Shown: positions 43,917-53,698 of the stretch, piece after piece
How positions within the stretch are numbered: the first letter of the stretch is position 1
How the letters are laid out: the number at the start of each line of letters is the position of its first letter
Source: Gemella haemolysans
GTDB lineage: Bacteria; Bacillota; Bacilli; Staphylococcales; Gemellaceae
Assembly (NCBI RefSeq): GCF_028308085.1
Contig: NZ_JAQMFS010000010.1
Span: forward strand, 1-64,000
Direction of reading: 5' to 3'
DNA length: 64,000 nucleotides
The notes under the pieces: model-generated
What the model was told of the DNA's origin: nothing
Seen by the model: only the letters and a program-made list of their open reading frames with translations
The model's database searches: none
Made by a program: the position numbers and the translations under genes

Positions 43917-43990
43917 AAAAGCAACTGAATCTCCTTTCAGTTGCTTTTCGTGTTGGAATTTGATAAACATCATTCACTTCTTATAGTCTA
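43917..43990 (-). ncRNA. Orphan Fst-type antitoxin RNA (RNA II)
   Basis: AAAAGCAACTGAA/TTCAGTTGCTTTT terminator followed (in plus coordinates) by the conserved CGTGTTGGAATTTGATAAAC stretch seen in the intact loci at 44653 and 46360. A TAAAAT -10 lies at 43997-44002; the -35 position reads GATGTT and is degenerate. No toxin frame exists on the other side of the terminator, so this is an orphan antitoxin remnant or an RNA acting elsewhere. Confidence 0.55.
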
Positions 43991-44078
43991 TCCTATATTT
44001 TAGCTATTTACCCAGCGTAAAACATCTTCACTTATGTCTAATATAAATTGATACCTTGCCCGAAAGGGAGGTGGTTAC

Positions 44079-44129
44079 ATGTACGATATAATCGTCCAAA
44101 TTCTTGTTAATTATTATCAGAAATACTAA
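44079..44129 (+). pseudogene. Shortened Fst-like toxin frame
   Basis: A 16-residue frame (MYDIIVQILVNYYQKY) behind a strong AAGGGAGGTGG ribosome site. The IVQILVN part matches ISQILVN of the two intact toxins, but the transmembrane LLSGVILL and the charged tail are lost. The leader is alignable with the intact loci, and ATATAAATT before it can pair with AATTTATAT after it. Confidence 0.5.
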
Positions 44130-44217
44130 TCCTAATATATAATATTATCCTCTTAATTTATATCAACTTACTTTTAGACACAGCTCATAAATTCCACTCT
44201 ATACGTGATTTTCACCA

Positions 44218-44280
44218 CTAATCTGATTAAAATCAAAATTAGGGCTTATATTAAAAAGTATTATTACTTCTTATTCACTT
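44218..44280 (-). ncRNA. Antitoxin RNA of the shortened Fst-like locus
   Basis: Promoter TTGACA-18-TAAAGT (44287-44316) on the minus strand, with the same geometry as the intact antitoxins. It reads toward the hairpin CTAAT/TGATT...AATCA/ATTAG at 44218-44242. The direct repeat shared with the toxin start is no longer recognisable. Confidence 0.45.
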
Positions 44281-44426
44281 GTCTATACTTTATCATACCT
44301 TTCTAAATCATGTCAAACAATTTCCATTTAAAATCACTATTCTTTTTTCTTGACAACCACCTTTTTTATTTTCTATTTACATAATCTTAAAAATATAATT
44401 TTCTTTATGATAATAAATAGAAAACC

Positions 44427-44455
44427 TTTTCCGATATAATTTTTGGTGCTATAAT
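44427..44455 (+). promoter_or_regulatory. Toxin promoter of Fst locus A
   Basis: TTTTCC, 17-nt spacer, TATAAT with an upstream TGC (extended -10). The same promoter occurs in locus B at 46156-46161. Confidence 0.7.
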
Positions 44456-44491
44456 AAAGATAGGCTACTAGCTCCAAAAGGAGGTGATGAG

Positions 44492-44593
44492 ATGAAGATA
44501 GACATTTCCCAAATCCTTGTGAATTTGTTATCAGGAGTTATACTTCTTTTAATAGAATACTATCTGCTAAAAGATAATCACAGGAAGAAGTAG
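44492..44593 (+). CDS. Fst-family type I toxin, locus A
   Basis: A 33-residue peptide: MKIDISQILVNLLSGVILLL, then a charged KDNHRKK end. The single membrane helix and basic tail are those of the Fst/par toxins of enterococcal plasmids. AAGGAGGT precedes the ATG. GGCTACT in the leader is complementary to AGTAGCC overlapping the stop codon, giving the long-range fold known for Fst mRNA. A bidirectional terminator (44653-44685) and a convergent antisense RNA follow. The first codons contain the 15-nt repeat GATAGACATTTCCCA, also found in the antitoxin. Confidence 0.85.
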   Translation: MKIDISQILVNLLSGVILLLIEYYLLKDNHRKK

Positions 44594-44652
44594 CCATTTT
44601 AGCTCACGACGCACATACTTCACTTGTGTGTGAATATTAAATATTAATATAA

Positions 44653-44720
44653 AAAGCCAATTGAACTCACACTTCAATTGGCTTTCGTGATGAAATTTGA
44701 TAGACATTTCCCATTCACTT
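44653..44720 (-). ncRNA. Fst antitoxin RNA II, locus A
   Basis: About 68 nt, close to the size of pAD1 RNA II. Promoter TTGACA-18-TAAAAT at 44727-44756; ends in the shared AAAGCCAATTGAA/TTCAATTGGCTTT hairpin. Contains GATAGACATTTCCCA (44699-44713), an exact copy of the 15 nt at the toxin start (44497-44511), which gives pairing at the toxin's initiation region. Confidence 0.8.
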
Positions 44721-44795
44721 TCCTATATTTTAACACATACCTTTTCTTATTGTCAATTATTTAGAAGAGCATCTGCTACACTCTATCCTCTCTTA

Positions 44796-45881
<1,086 letters not shown>

Positions 45882-45897
45882 CTACTATTTCTACTTT

Positions 45898-45988
45898 ATA
45901 AGAAAAGCCCCCACTGTAAAGTATAACACAGCAGGGACTAATATTCGATCTGTGAATTTAGTATAACATACCTTAAATAAAAATACAA
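45898..45988 (-). promoter_or_regulatory. rfbB promoter and leader attenuator
   Basis: On the minus strand: TTGTAT (45983-45988), 17-nt spacer, TGTTATACT (-10 at 45960-45965). About 20 nt after the predicted start, CCCTGCTGT pairs with ACAGTGGGG (45909-45936; two wobble pairs), followed by CTTTTCTTAT. It shares AATATTAGTC with the leader of the teichoic licD operon. Confidence 0.6.
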
Positions 45989-46197
45989 TAAAGCACCCTG
46001 TTTCCGATTAGAAAAATATTTCTAATTACACTTCGCTCACAGTCAATTAATTCGAAGGAATACCTTCTATTTCTCTTCCTATTTACATAATCTTAAAAAT
46101 ATAACTTTCTTTATGATTATAAAAAGGAAACCTTTTCCGAAATAATCTCTAGTGCTATAATAAAGGTAGGCTACTGCCCCAGAAGGGAAGTGTTGGC

Positions 46198-46299
46198 ATG
46201 AATACTAGCATTTCACAAATTCTTGTGAATCTATTATCCGGAGTTATTCTTCTGATAATAGAATATTATTTCCTAAAAGATAACAACGAGAAAAAGTAG
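46198..46299 (+). CDS. Fst-family type I toxin, locus B
   Basis: A 33-residue peptide (MNTSISQILVNLLSGVILLI plus a KDNNEKK tail), 70-80 percent like locus A. Promoter TATAAT at 46156-46161 with TGC. The ribosome site AAGGGAAG is weaker than in locus A. GGCTACT in the leader pairs with AGTAGCC at the stop. The start region carries TACTAGCATTTCACA, different from locus A but identical to the repeat in its own antitoxin. Confidence 0.85.
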   Translation: MNTSISQILVNLLSGVILLIIEYYFLKDNNEKK

Positions 46300-46359
46300 C
46301 CGTTTTAGGACGCGACGCATACTCGTCACTTTGTATGTGAATATTAAATATTAATATAA

Positions 46360-46426
46360 AAAGCCAATTGAAGTAGAAGTTCAATTGGCTTTCGTGTTGG
46401 AATGTACTAGCATTTCACATTCACTT
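46360..46426 (-). ncRNA. Fst antitoxin RNA II, locus B
   Basis: About 67 nt. Promoter TTGACA-18-TAGAAT at 46433-46462; terminator AAAGCCAATTGAA/TTCAATTGGCTTT shared with the toxin mRNA. Contains TACTAGCATTTCACA (46405-46419), an exact copy of 46203-46217 in the toxin start. Confidence 0.8.
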
Positions 46427-46593
46427 TCCTATATTCTACCATATACCTTTCCTTGTTGTCAATTAATTCGGAGAGTTCCTTTCCAAGTAGTAATATTATT
46501 ATATAAAGAGATTAAATAAATTCCTTTAAACTATAAATTGCAATACTCACAGAAAGGAACTTATTCTTATGAGTATTCAAATATAGATTTTCA

Positions 46594-46632
46594 GAGTGAC
46601 TCAAAAATTACAATTCTAATTATCTAGTCACT
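46594..46632. repeat. Palindromic terminator-like element, copy 7
   Basis: GAGTGACTCAAAAATT and CTAGTCACT arms; the GTGACTC/AGTCAC core matches the copies at 75 and 17662. It lies beside the NUDIX remnant, as copy 1 lies beside the NUDIX gene. Confidence 0.5.
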
Positions 46633-46662
46633 ACCTCAAAATTCGTTAGACTTCTTAAAAAC

Positions 46663-46745
46663 TCTTATAAAAAAATTCAGATATCAATAAACTACTGCGT
46701 CTTTGAGTTCTCGTTCAAATCTAGGTCTTTGGGAATACCCCTGAA
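46663..46745 (-). pseudogene. Remnant of a NUDIX gene 3' end
   Basis: The minus strand still encodes PKDLDLNENSKTQ, stop, FIDI, matching the C-terminal end of the gene at 145-465 (PKDLKFN then, in a shifted frame, YENS...TQWFIDI). A Trp codon has become a stop. Nothing of the NUDIX box remains; the downstream palindrome is also shared. Confidence 0.7.
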
Positions 46746-46757
46746 AACATATTACAA

Positions 46758-47330
46758 TTACTCTTCCCCGTACACAAAATCATTGCTCTTTTCAAACTCT
46801 TTGAATGTAGGAATGTTTTTATCTTTTTCTGAAATAATAGCTTTTGATAAATCAATCTGCCAGTCAATCCCAAGCTCTTTATCATCAAATATTATACCAG
46901 CGTCTGCTTCTGCATTATAATAATTATCACACTTATACATGAAGTTAACATTAGGTGTTAAAGTTGCAAAACCGTGAGCAAAGCCTCTAGGAACTAAAAG
47001 TTGTCTCCTATTATGTTCTGAAAGGATAAAACTCTCCCACTGTCCATACGTAGGACTTCCTTTTCTAAGATCCACAACAACATCTAGTACTTCACCAGTC
47101 ACTACACAAATAAGCTTTGTCTGCGCAGCATTTCCTCTTTGGAAATGTAAACCACGAATAACACCAGCTTCAACTGATAATGAATGATTGTCCTGAACAA
47201 AATTAAAATCTATACCTAGTTTTTTATACTTTTCTTCAGAATAACTCTCCATAAAGAAACCACGTTCATCTTCAAAAACATCCGGTTCTATTAATTTCAC
47301 ATCATTTAATTTTGTATCAAAAACCTTCAT
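46758..47330 (-). CDS. rfbC: dTDP-4-dehydrorhamnose 3,5-epimerase
   Basis: A 190-residue cupin-fold enzyme. The active-site region GLHFQRGNAAQTKL has the catalytic His, and GFAHGFATLTPNVNFMYK the conserved Tyr. It converts the RfbB product to dTDP-4-keto-L-rhamnose. It has its own promoter and is read toward the NUDIX remnant and rfbB, about 930 nt apart. Confidence 0.94.
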   Translation of the reverse strand: MKVFDTKLNDVKLIEPDVFEDERGFFMESYSEEKYKKLGIDFNFVQDNHSLSVEAGVIRGLHFQRGNAAQTKLICVVTGEVLDVVVDLRKGSPTYGQWESFILSEHNRRQLLVPRGFAHGFATLTPNVNFMYKCDNYYNAEADAGIIFDDKELGIDWQIDLSKAIISEKDKNIPTFKEFEKSNDFVYGEE

Positions 47331-47377
47331 TCAAAACTACTCCTATCTCATGATTAGACAAATTCTTTTCATTCTTA

Positions 47378-47407
47378 ATTATACTTTATTTAGCACTTTT
47401 TTTCTAA
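47378..47407 (-). promoter_or_regulatory. rfbC promoter
   Basis: TTAGAA, an 18-nt spacer, then TATAAT on the minus strand. Confidence 0.6.
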
Positions 47408-47471
47408 TGGCGATTCTGATTAAACTTCCTAAATTCAAAAAAACAACCGAGTATAAACTCAATTGGTTTCT

Positions 47472-47728
47472 TCAAATTGATAATAAATACCGCTGATATC
47501 TATTATCAAACGTAACTTCCTATAGATATAGATCTTTTAGTAACTTTAAAGCTTAAATACTAGTTGTTTTCTACCTGTTTACAACTTTAGAGACTAATAA
47601 GTAGCCTAGATATTCAAAATAGAACGTCAAGACATTTTCACTAGAAAAAAATTAAAGTAGAAAAATAGTAAAATAGTACTACTTAATATAGCATAGCTTC
47701 CTCCTAATTTTAAAAATCAACCAAATTT
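47472..47728 (+). mobile_element. Internally deleted ISL3-type element (MITE-like)
   Basis: The right part (about 47540-47728) aligns with the 3' end and right terminus of the IS at 48686-50199. Shared landmarks are CTTTAAAGCT, GAAACTAATAAG-like, CCTAGATATTC, ACTACTTAATATAGCATAGC and the end ATCAACC(A/G)AATTT. The left part (TTGATAATAAATA) resembles the left end of the IS. Most of the transposase gene is missing. Confidence 0.65.
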
Positions 47729-47837
47729 TATCAAGAACCGAAATAGGACAAATTTCTCTACTTTATAAATTATTCTTTTATATTCATTCTATGAACTCCT
47801 TTATTGAATTATATACAAAACTAATGTAAACTATTAT

Positions 47838-48638
47838 TTGAGAAAAGAAAGAAATCTTATTAAATATTGCGAGGTAATAAAAATAGAAAATCAGACTTTT
47901 AATTTCACTATAACTATCGTCAGCTTATTAGCGAATATCTTTACAATAATTAGTTTTTTTAAAAACTCTAATCAAACATCTAATTATTTCATACAGCAAA
48001 ATCAAGTTAATATTAATAATTACAATACTCCACAAAGTATTAATAACTATGTTTATTCTCAAAATAAACAGACTATAAATAAGATTATATCGTATTTTTT
48101 TCATATAATTTTTGTAATTATTTTTATATATAACTTTTATATTGAAATACATAACATTATGGAAACTAATGGTATATTAACTAAATTTGCTACTACTATG
48201 AATACTATTTTCATTAGTATTCTAACTATAGTAAATAATTCTATATTTTCAATGACTCTTCTAATTATATTATTTTTCTTTAGTAGCAATATAATATTTA
48301 TAGTTTCAAAAAACTTCAAATTATTAAGTATTCACTCTATTATAATGTTGTCTTTTATATATTTAGCATATAATATAAAAAAATTTAATATCAGTATGAT
48401 TAAAATAACCAGTGTGAATAATAGTATAATTATCAATCCCATATTAGAAGAGTTAATTAAATTTATCCCTATTCTACTAGCTATATATTTAATATGTATT
48501 TATTGGGGATATATTGAACAATTTATAAAAAAAGAGTATAATTTAAATCTTATTAAAGATAAAATAAAAATATATCGTTTTTATTTTCTTTGTCTTTTAT
48601 CAATTGTTATCAATTTAATATTCTATTACTATCTTTAA
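47838..48638 (+). CDS. Hypothetical membrane protein between two IS copies
   Basis: Up to 266 residues with about six membrane segments and an Asn/Gln-rich stretch (about 45-75). No family was recognised. The start is uncertain. A TTG at 47838 has no ribosome site, while GAGG at 47869-47872 points to an initiation near 47880 where only ATA is in frame. The sequence is very AT-rich compared with neighbours. Lying between the deleted and the full IS copy, it may be cargo or a remnant. Confidence 0.5.
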   Translation: MRKERNLIKYCEVIKIENQTFNFTITIVSLLANIFTIISFFKNSNQTSNYFIQQNQVNINNYNTPQSINNYVYSQNKQTINKIISYFFHIIFVIIFIYNFYIEIHNIMETNGILTKFATTMNTIFISILTIVNNSIFSMTLLIILFFFSSNIIFIVSKNFKLLSIHSIIMLSFIYLAYNIKKFNISMIKITSVNNSIIINPILEELIKFIPILLAIYLICIYWGYIEQFIKKEYNLNLIKDKIKIYRFYFLCLLSIVINLIFYYYL

Positions 48639-48740
48639 TCTTTCTTTTCTCTTTCGTTTGAGGATTCCTTAATACTATATATAATAAATACGGTTGATAA
48701 TAAATATCAGCCGTATTTAAATTTATAAAAAAATAGAAAA

Positions 48741-48802
48741 GAATGTAAACTTCCTTTATAATTTAAGTATGCGCAAAAAATCAAGAAAGGAAATTTACAT
48801 TC
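48741..48802 (+). promoter_or_regulatory. Inverted repeat around the transposase promoter and start
   Basis: GAATGTAAACTTCC (48741-48754) is complementary, with one mismatch, to GGAAATTTACATTC (48789-48802), which includes the ribosome site. The -10 TATAAT (48757-48762) lies in the loop, so only read-through transcripts from outside contain both arms. Confidence 0.65.
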
Positions 48803-48804
48803 AT

Positions 48805-50078
48805 ATGTGTAATTATAGAAAATCTCTTAAAATAACGCTACAAATAACTGACGAAAATATAAAAATTCTAGATAAAGCAGAGAAAATTGAAATAAATGGT
48901 TGTAAGTATTTAGTTTATTACGGGGTATTAGAAGCTTCATCTAACGCTTGTCCTTATTGCCAAGAATGTAAGATAATTAATAACGGCTATAGAAAAGTAA
49001 AAGTTAAATTGCCCGCTATTTCTGACAAACCAGCTATCTTATACTTAAATAAACATCGCTTTATATGTAGAGGTTGTCGTAAATCCTTTACAGCTGAAAC
49101 TACTGAGGTTAGGAAGAATTCTAATACTTCTAAAAATCTAAGAGCTGGCATTATTAAAAGATTATCTAAAGAGAATACTCCAAAAGAAATAGCTGAATCT
49201 TGTACTGTATCTACTAATACTGTATTAAGAGTACAATGTGATTTATCTAAAACTCTAGAAAGACCTAAAACTTTACCTTATTATATGTGCTTTGATGAAG
49301 TTTCTTCTACTTCTGATAGTATAAGTAAAATGAGCTTTGTGTATGCAGATGCATTAACTCATAAAGTGCAAAATATACTTCAAGGAAGAACTAATAAGAT
49401 TATAAAAGACTACTTCCTATACTATTCTTATCAAGAACGTTGTAAGGTTAAGGCAATAGTTATTGATATGAACTCTGGTTATAAAAGTATCACTAGAGAA
49501 CTTTTCCCTAATGCGAAGATAGTCATTGATAGATTTCATATTGTTCAGTCAGTTAATAGAGCTTTTAATAAATATAGAGTTTCATTTATGAATAGTATTA
49601 AAGACAAAAATAAAGAGTTATATAGACAATTGAAATGTTATTGGAAAAACCTTCTTACTAGTTATGATGAATTAGATAATGGTACTCACAAGAAGTTTAA
49701 ATACTTTAGTATATCTCTACCGAACAAGATATCGTCAACTATCTAATTAAGCAAGATTCGTGTTACTGGCTTATTCAAGACCTTAGGGAAGCTCTTGAGA
49801 AAGATGATTTCGATAGATTTAAAGCTTTAATTAATGATAAATCTACTTTACCTAGATATATGTTTACATCTATTAAAACAATAAGAAAATATAAAAGACA
49901 GATTAAAAATACTATGTATTACAACGGGCTATCCAATGGTCCTTTAGAAGGTATTAACAATAAAATTAAAGTTATCAAACGTATTTCACATAGATATGTA
50001 GCTTTAAAGCTAAAATACTCCTTGTATTTAGCTTATTTACACCTTCAGAAACTAATAAGAAACCTAGATATTCTATAG
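48805..50078 (+). pseudogene. ISL3 transposase, frameshifted
   Basis: The N-terminal zinc ribbon (CPYC and CRGC pairs) and helix-turn-helix are followed by a DDE domain: Asp in YYMCFDEVSS, Asp in VIDRFH and Glu in GPLEGINNKIKVIKRISHRY. The frame breaks near 49722 by one base. Reading continues in another frame as EQDIVNYLIKQD... through to LIRNLDIL, stop at 50078. I saw no slippery heptamer at the break, and ISL3 enzymes are normally made from one frame, so this is a loss-of-function mutation. ATG at 48805 is the likely start. Confidence 0.85.
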
Positions 50079-50398
50079 AAGATCGCCAAGCTATCCTAAC
50101 TAAAAAGAAAGAAATAAAATTAAAACGAAAAAATAGGAAAAAAGCTATACTACTTAATATAGCATAGCTTTCTCCTAATTTTCAAAATCAACCGAATTTG
50201 AAAAAGGATCTTTTTAGGGAATATTATCCTAAAAAGACCGATTTAAGTATTATAAATTTAATTGAATTAGTTAAAAATATAATTTAATTAAATAATAGAC
50301 CACGAAAATGTCTATACTATAAAACATCATTAAAAACATTTATAAATGAATTTGAATTATTATGATGATTACAATGTTGTATTATTATTTGAAATTCA

Positions 50399-50812
50399 TC
50401 AATATATTAAATCATTTAAATTTTTTAAATCTCTTTCATTTAAAGGTATTTCATCGTAGTCATCTTTTTGTAGCATTTCCTCAACTCTATTAAACAAATC
50501 ATCACAAACATCAGAACGAATCGTTGTTTTCAAACTATCACTGTACGATACATTAGAAGAAGTAAAAACTTTATCACAATCTATTCTAGTCTTCTTATAA
50601 AACGGATTCCTAGATGAATCGGGATCCTCATCATGATAATTCGTTATTGGATTCTTTATTAACATATATGGTTTGAGAGTTTGACATTTAATATATTCAT
50701 ATCTTGAATTAGCTTGATTTCTACATATGTACATATGTGGGCTAAAAGCCAATTTGCTAGAGATATTAGGAAACGGAACTTTCATTCTTATGACATCTTT
50801 CTTTCTAATCAA
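50399..50812 (-). CDS. Putative toxin of a Panacea-type toxin-antitoxin pair
   Basis: A 137-residue protein starting at a TTG (50812) behind GGGAG and overlapping the upstream gene by 8 nt. The N-terminus (DVIRMKVPFPNISSKLAFSP) and LIKNPITNYH resemble the first strands of MazF/PemK-type ribonucleases (a VxFPF strand, then a PIT strand). It is cotranslated with a Panacea-domain protein, which is known as an antitoxin domain for many unrelated toxins. The MazF-like fold is a tentative reading; the toxin role rests mainly on the pairing. Confidence 0.6.
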   Translation of the reverse strand: MIRKKDVIRMKVPFPNISSKLAFSPHMYICRNQANSRYEYIKCQTLKPYMLIKNPITNYHDEDPDSSRNPFYKKTRIDCDKVFTSSNVSYSDSLKTTIRSDVCDDLFNRVEEMLQKDDYDEIPLNERDLKNLNDLIY

Positions 50813-51464
50813 TTATAAATCTCCCTTCTTCATCTAATTCTACAAATACAGGATTATAAATATCTTGATTTTTTGAAAGTTCAGATAAAATATCATGATA
50901 ATTTTTAGGCAATTTCTCATAGTCTGAGTTGGAAAATACAAAGTTTTTTTCTCCCAAAGTTATGACAGTAGAATTTTCAACAATTTCTGTTGGATACATT
51001 GAATCAAGAGTATTAATAAATCTAATATCCTCAGAAGTAAAATCAGATTCATTTAAGTCAACTTGATATGCTCCTTCCTCATTTATAAGTTTTTCCTTTG
51101 AACTCCATAAATTCATCTCATGCGTAAGATCAGATAATTCTTTCTCAGTTAATGTTCTAACAATAAAGGAACATTTCTCTGCTCTTTTTTCATTAATATT
51201 TTCACTATTTTTTTGATACGCTTCTTTTACAGCTTTATCAAAACTTATTCTTTCCTTCGTATAATCCCCCCATACATCACTGAAAACAGGTCCATTTTTA
51301 TATCCTCTTAAACGCCTAAAATCAGGTTGTTCTTTTGCTACTTTAGTAAAAGACTCATAAAAAAACAAAAATTTTTGCAATTTTAAAGGCGTATTATATG
51401 ATTCGCTATTGTGTTCTTTTAACCAACCGCTAAGTGTAAGTTTTCTTGAATTTGAATTAACCAT
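50805..51464 (-). CDS. Panacea (DUF4065/SocA-like) domain protein, probable antitoxin
   Basis: A 219-residue protein whose N-terminal half has the Panacea signature: NTPLKLQKFLFFYESFTKV then LRGYKNGPVFSDVWGDY, matching the KLQKLLYF...YGPVx pattern. Panacea domains neutralise varied toxins in two-gene operons and also occur in phage proteins (GepA). The second half (about 115-219) has no recognised domain. It is first gene of the pair, as expected for an antitoxin. Confidence 0.78.
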   Translation of the reverse strand: MVNSNSRKLTLSGWLKEHNSESYNTPLKLQKFLFFYESFTKVAKEQPDFRRLRGYKNGPVFSDVWGDYTKERISFDKAVKEAYQKNSENINEKRAEKCSFIVRTLTEKELSDLTHEMNLWSSKEKLINEEGAYQVDLNESDFTSEDIRFINTLDSMYPTEIVENSTVITLGEKNFVFSNSDYEKLPKNYHDILSELSKNQDIYNPVFVELDEEGRFIID

Positions 51465-51689
51465 ACTAGTTCTCCTCTCATAGATAATATAACAAATGAA
51501 AATATCATAGTAATATTAATATTTTATAATCTCAATCAGATACCCTTTTTCTCTATCATTATACCACCATTCTTCACTTTTTACTATCAAAAACTAGAAT
51601 TCACGGTCAATTTAGCACGATTATTAAATACCCGAATAGCAAATAAAATCAATATTAAATACTAACTTAATTTAAAGATAAATTTAAAA

Positions 51690-51923
51690 TCATCTCAGAG
51701 CATTCAAATTCTTAACAAAATGAAGTAATTCTTTTAATTTCTCTATCTCCTTCTTTTCTCTTAGATATAAATAACAATCAAAACAGCCCTTCATTTCTTC
51801 ATTATCTGCCAATTCTGTACAAAACTTATTAATCTGGAATACTTCTCCATTTGAAACATTGCTTTTTTTGGCTAGTTTACTTATTTCTTTTTCTAAATTC
51901 ATATATAATTCTTTCTCAGTCAT
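51690..51923 (-). CDS. Small cysteine-containing hypothetical protein
   Basis: A 77-residue, charged, helical protein with a CFDC pair (about residue 47). AAGGAGAAGG precedes the ATG. No family was recognised. It stands alone about 230 nt from the Panacea pair; the accessory context suggests it arrived with the neighbouring mobile DNA. Confidence 0.6.
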   Translation of the reverse strand: MTEKELYMNLEKEISKLAKKSNVSNGEVFQINKFCTELADNEEMKGCFDCYLYLREKKEIEKLKELLHFVKNLNALR

Positions 51924-51929
51924 AATTCC

Positions 51930-52265
51930 TTCTCCTTCTAAAATCTTATATATACATTATACAATTATATTTTTATCTTTTCAATTTAAAACAATTCGTA
52001 TATTTTTAATATATCCATATAAAATTTTTATTAACACCAATTTTTAAAATATTCCTCATAGAAAATTAACAATTAAAACTACCCCCTTAATTTCATAAGT
52101 AAACCAATTAAATTTCAAAAAATTTAACTTAGTGATTAAAAATATAAAACTCTAAATAACCAATAAATAACATTCATTTTCCTAGCACTTATAATCCTGC
52201 AATACTCATTTAACTTCACGTATTGGTTTTCCATAAAAAATATATAATTATCTTTTTAACTTAAG
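51930..52265. other. AT-rich gap without a recognisable gene
   Basis: About 340 nt between the small hypothetical gene and the flippase gene. I see no frame with a ribosome site, no RNA gene and no strong hairpin. Confidence 0.5.
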
Positions 52266-52268
52266 CTG

Positions 52269-53678
52269 TTACCTAAGCATCCCCTTTATCTCTTTGACGT
52301 TAACAGTTTTCAGTAAGAATAACATACCTAAGTAACTAATTCCACCAACTGCAAGGTAAATCACAAGACCTACAATTCCAGCAAATCCTAACGTCATTTT
52401 ACAAAACATTACAGCTCCGAACATTACAAGGGATGACAATATGATTTTTGCTAAATCTTTGTTGAACAATAAGTTCTTGTTAATAATATTACGGCTATAA
52501 TACCATTGGATGGCAAATACTAAAATTTCAACAACTACAGATGTTATACTCGCTCCGATATATCCGAAAAATGGAATAACAGCAATGTTAATAGCCACAC
52601 TGACAAAGGCAGGAATCGTTGTCGATAGCATAAACTCCTTGTTTTTATTTCTTACTACTAGTACTTGATATCCAAGGATATTCGTCCAACCTACAAACAT
52701 AATGTTGAACACAATAATATATAATACATACTTAACATCTTGAAAGTTTTGTCCTAAGAATAATTTAACAAACACTTCATTTACCGCAATTAGACCAAAA
52801 ATCATAGGGAAGATTATAAGGTTATACAAAATGAATGAGAATTTCACCATATTTTTCGCTTCCCTATCTTTTCTTTCAGAAAGAAGATTCGCAACCCTCG
52901 GCAACATAACAACTCCTAGTGAACTAACAACCTTAAGTAATATACTAATTAATTTTTGACCTTGTTCGTAAATTCCAACATCCGAGTACGATCCTAAAAG
53001 TCCTAATAACGTTCTATCTAAAACAACATAAAGTGATATCGCTACTTGTGGTAAAAATAACAATACAATAGGATGTAGATTTTTCTTAATAGCATTCGCA
53101 TTAAATGAAGGACGTTTTATGAATTTCTTCGCCGGCACCCACATTACAAATTGTCCTAAGAAATCAAAGATAACAATTAAAAATACATAAAGATATAAGT
53201 CATCACTACTTTTAACAAAGGTAAAAATACTGATTACTCCAATAAGCCTAATAACTACGTTTCTTATTGTTATTTTCTTGAAATCTTCTTTACCTGAGAA
53301 TAGCCACGAGATGTCAATCATATTTGCAAATAGAGTAATCCCCACTATTAATGGTAGTATACCTCCCATCTGTGGGATACTAAATATCGATATTACATAA
53401 ACAGAAATTGCTAATATACTCGCGATAAGTTGAATCGCATATATATTCCAAAATGCGCTACTTACATCACTTGCAGCCGCTATTTGCTTCGTACCATAAA
53501 CACCAATACCTAACATCGCAAATAACGAGAAATAACTCACTATAGAATTATAAAATACATAATTCCCTAAAGCTTCACTAGTGAAAATTCTCGTAACATA
53601 CGGAACCGTTACTATCGGTAATATTATCGTTAATATTTGATACGAAAGATTATATAAATAATTTTTTATTACTTTCAT
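52269..53678 (-). CDS. Wzx-type oligosaccharide flippase
   Basis: A 469-residue membrane protein with about 12-14 segments and the family start IVTVPYVTRIFTSEALGNYVF. It moves lipid-linked repeat units across the membrane. It belongs to the polysaccharide region that continues after the LPXTG gene (Wzy-like protein, Glf, glycosyltransferases), although on its own transcript. Its leader holds a promoter-proximal terminator. Confidence 0.92.
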   Translation of the reverse strand: MKVIKNYLYNLSYQILTIILPIVTVPYVTRIFTSEALGNYVFYNSIVSYFSLFAMLGIGVYGTKQIAAASDVSSAFWNIYAIQLIASILAISVYVISIFSIPQMGGILPLIVGITLFANMIDISWLFSGKEDFKKITIRNVVIRLIGVISIFTFVKSSDDLYLYVFLIVIFDFLGQFVMWVPAKKFIKRPSFNANAIKKNLHPIVLLFLPQVAISLYVVLDRTLLGLLGSYSDVGIYEQGQKLISILLKVVSSLGVVMLPRVANLLSERKDREAKNMVKFSFILYNLIIFPMIFGLIAVNEVFVKLFLGQNFQDVKYVLYIIVFNIMFVGWTNILGYQVLVVRNKNKEFMLSTTIPAFVSVAINIAVIPFFGYIGASITSVVVEILVFAIQWYYSRNIINKNLLFNKDLAKIILSSLVMFGAVMFCKMTLGFAGIVGLVIYLAVGGISYLGMLFLLKTVNVKEIKGMLR

Positions 53679-53698
53679 TATATTTCCTCATCACATAT

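Larger units (their letters stand above)
48686..50199 (+). mobile_element. ISL3-family insertion sequence
   Basis: About 1.5 kb bounded by imperfect inverted ends: AAATACGGTTGAT on the left and, reading inward from the right, AAATTCGGTTGAT. It contains one transposase gene, now frameshifted. The flanking 8-mers (TATATAAT and GAAAAAGG) do not match, so no target duplication survives. A hairpin (48207-style CCTAAAAAG arms at about 50207-50240) lies just outside the right end. Confidence 0.75.

Noticed and set aside
46561-46590. Five-codon frame (MSIQI) behind AAAGGAAC
   Set aside because: It is too short to support, although AATACTCA/TGAGTATT arms surround the ribosome site.
49700-49760. Programmed frameshift in the transposase
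   Set aside because: No slippery heptamer is in the right phase and ISL3 transposases use one frame, so a mutation is more likely.
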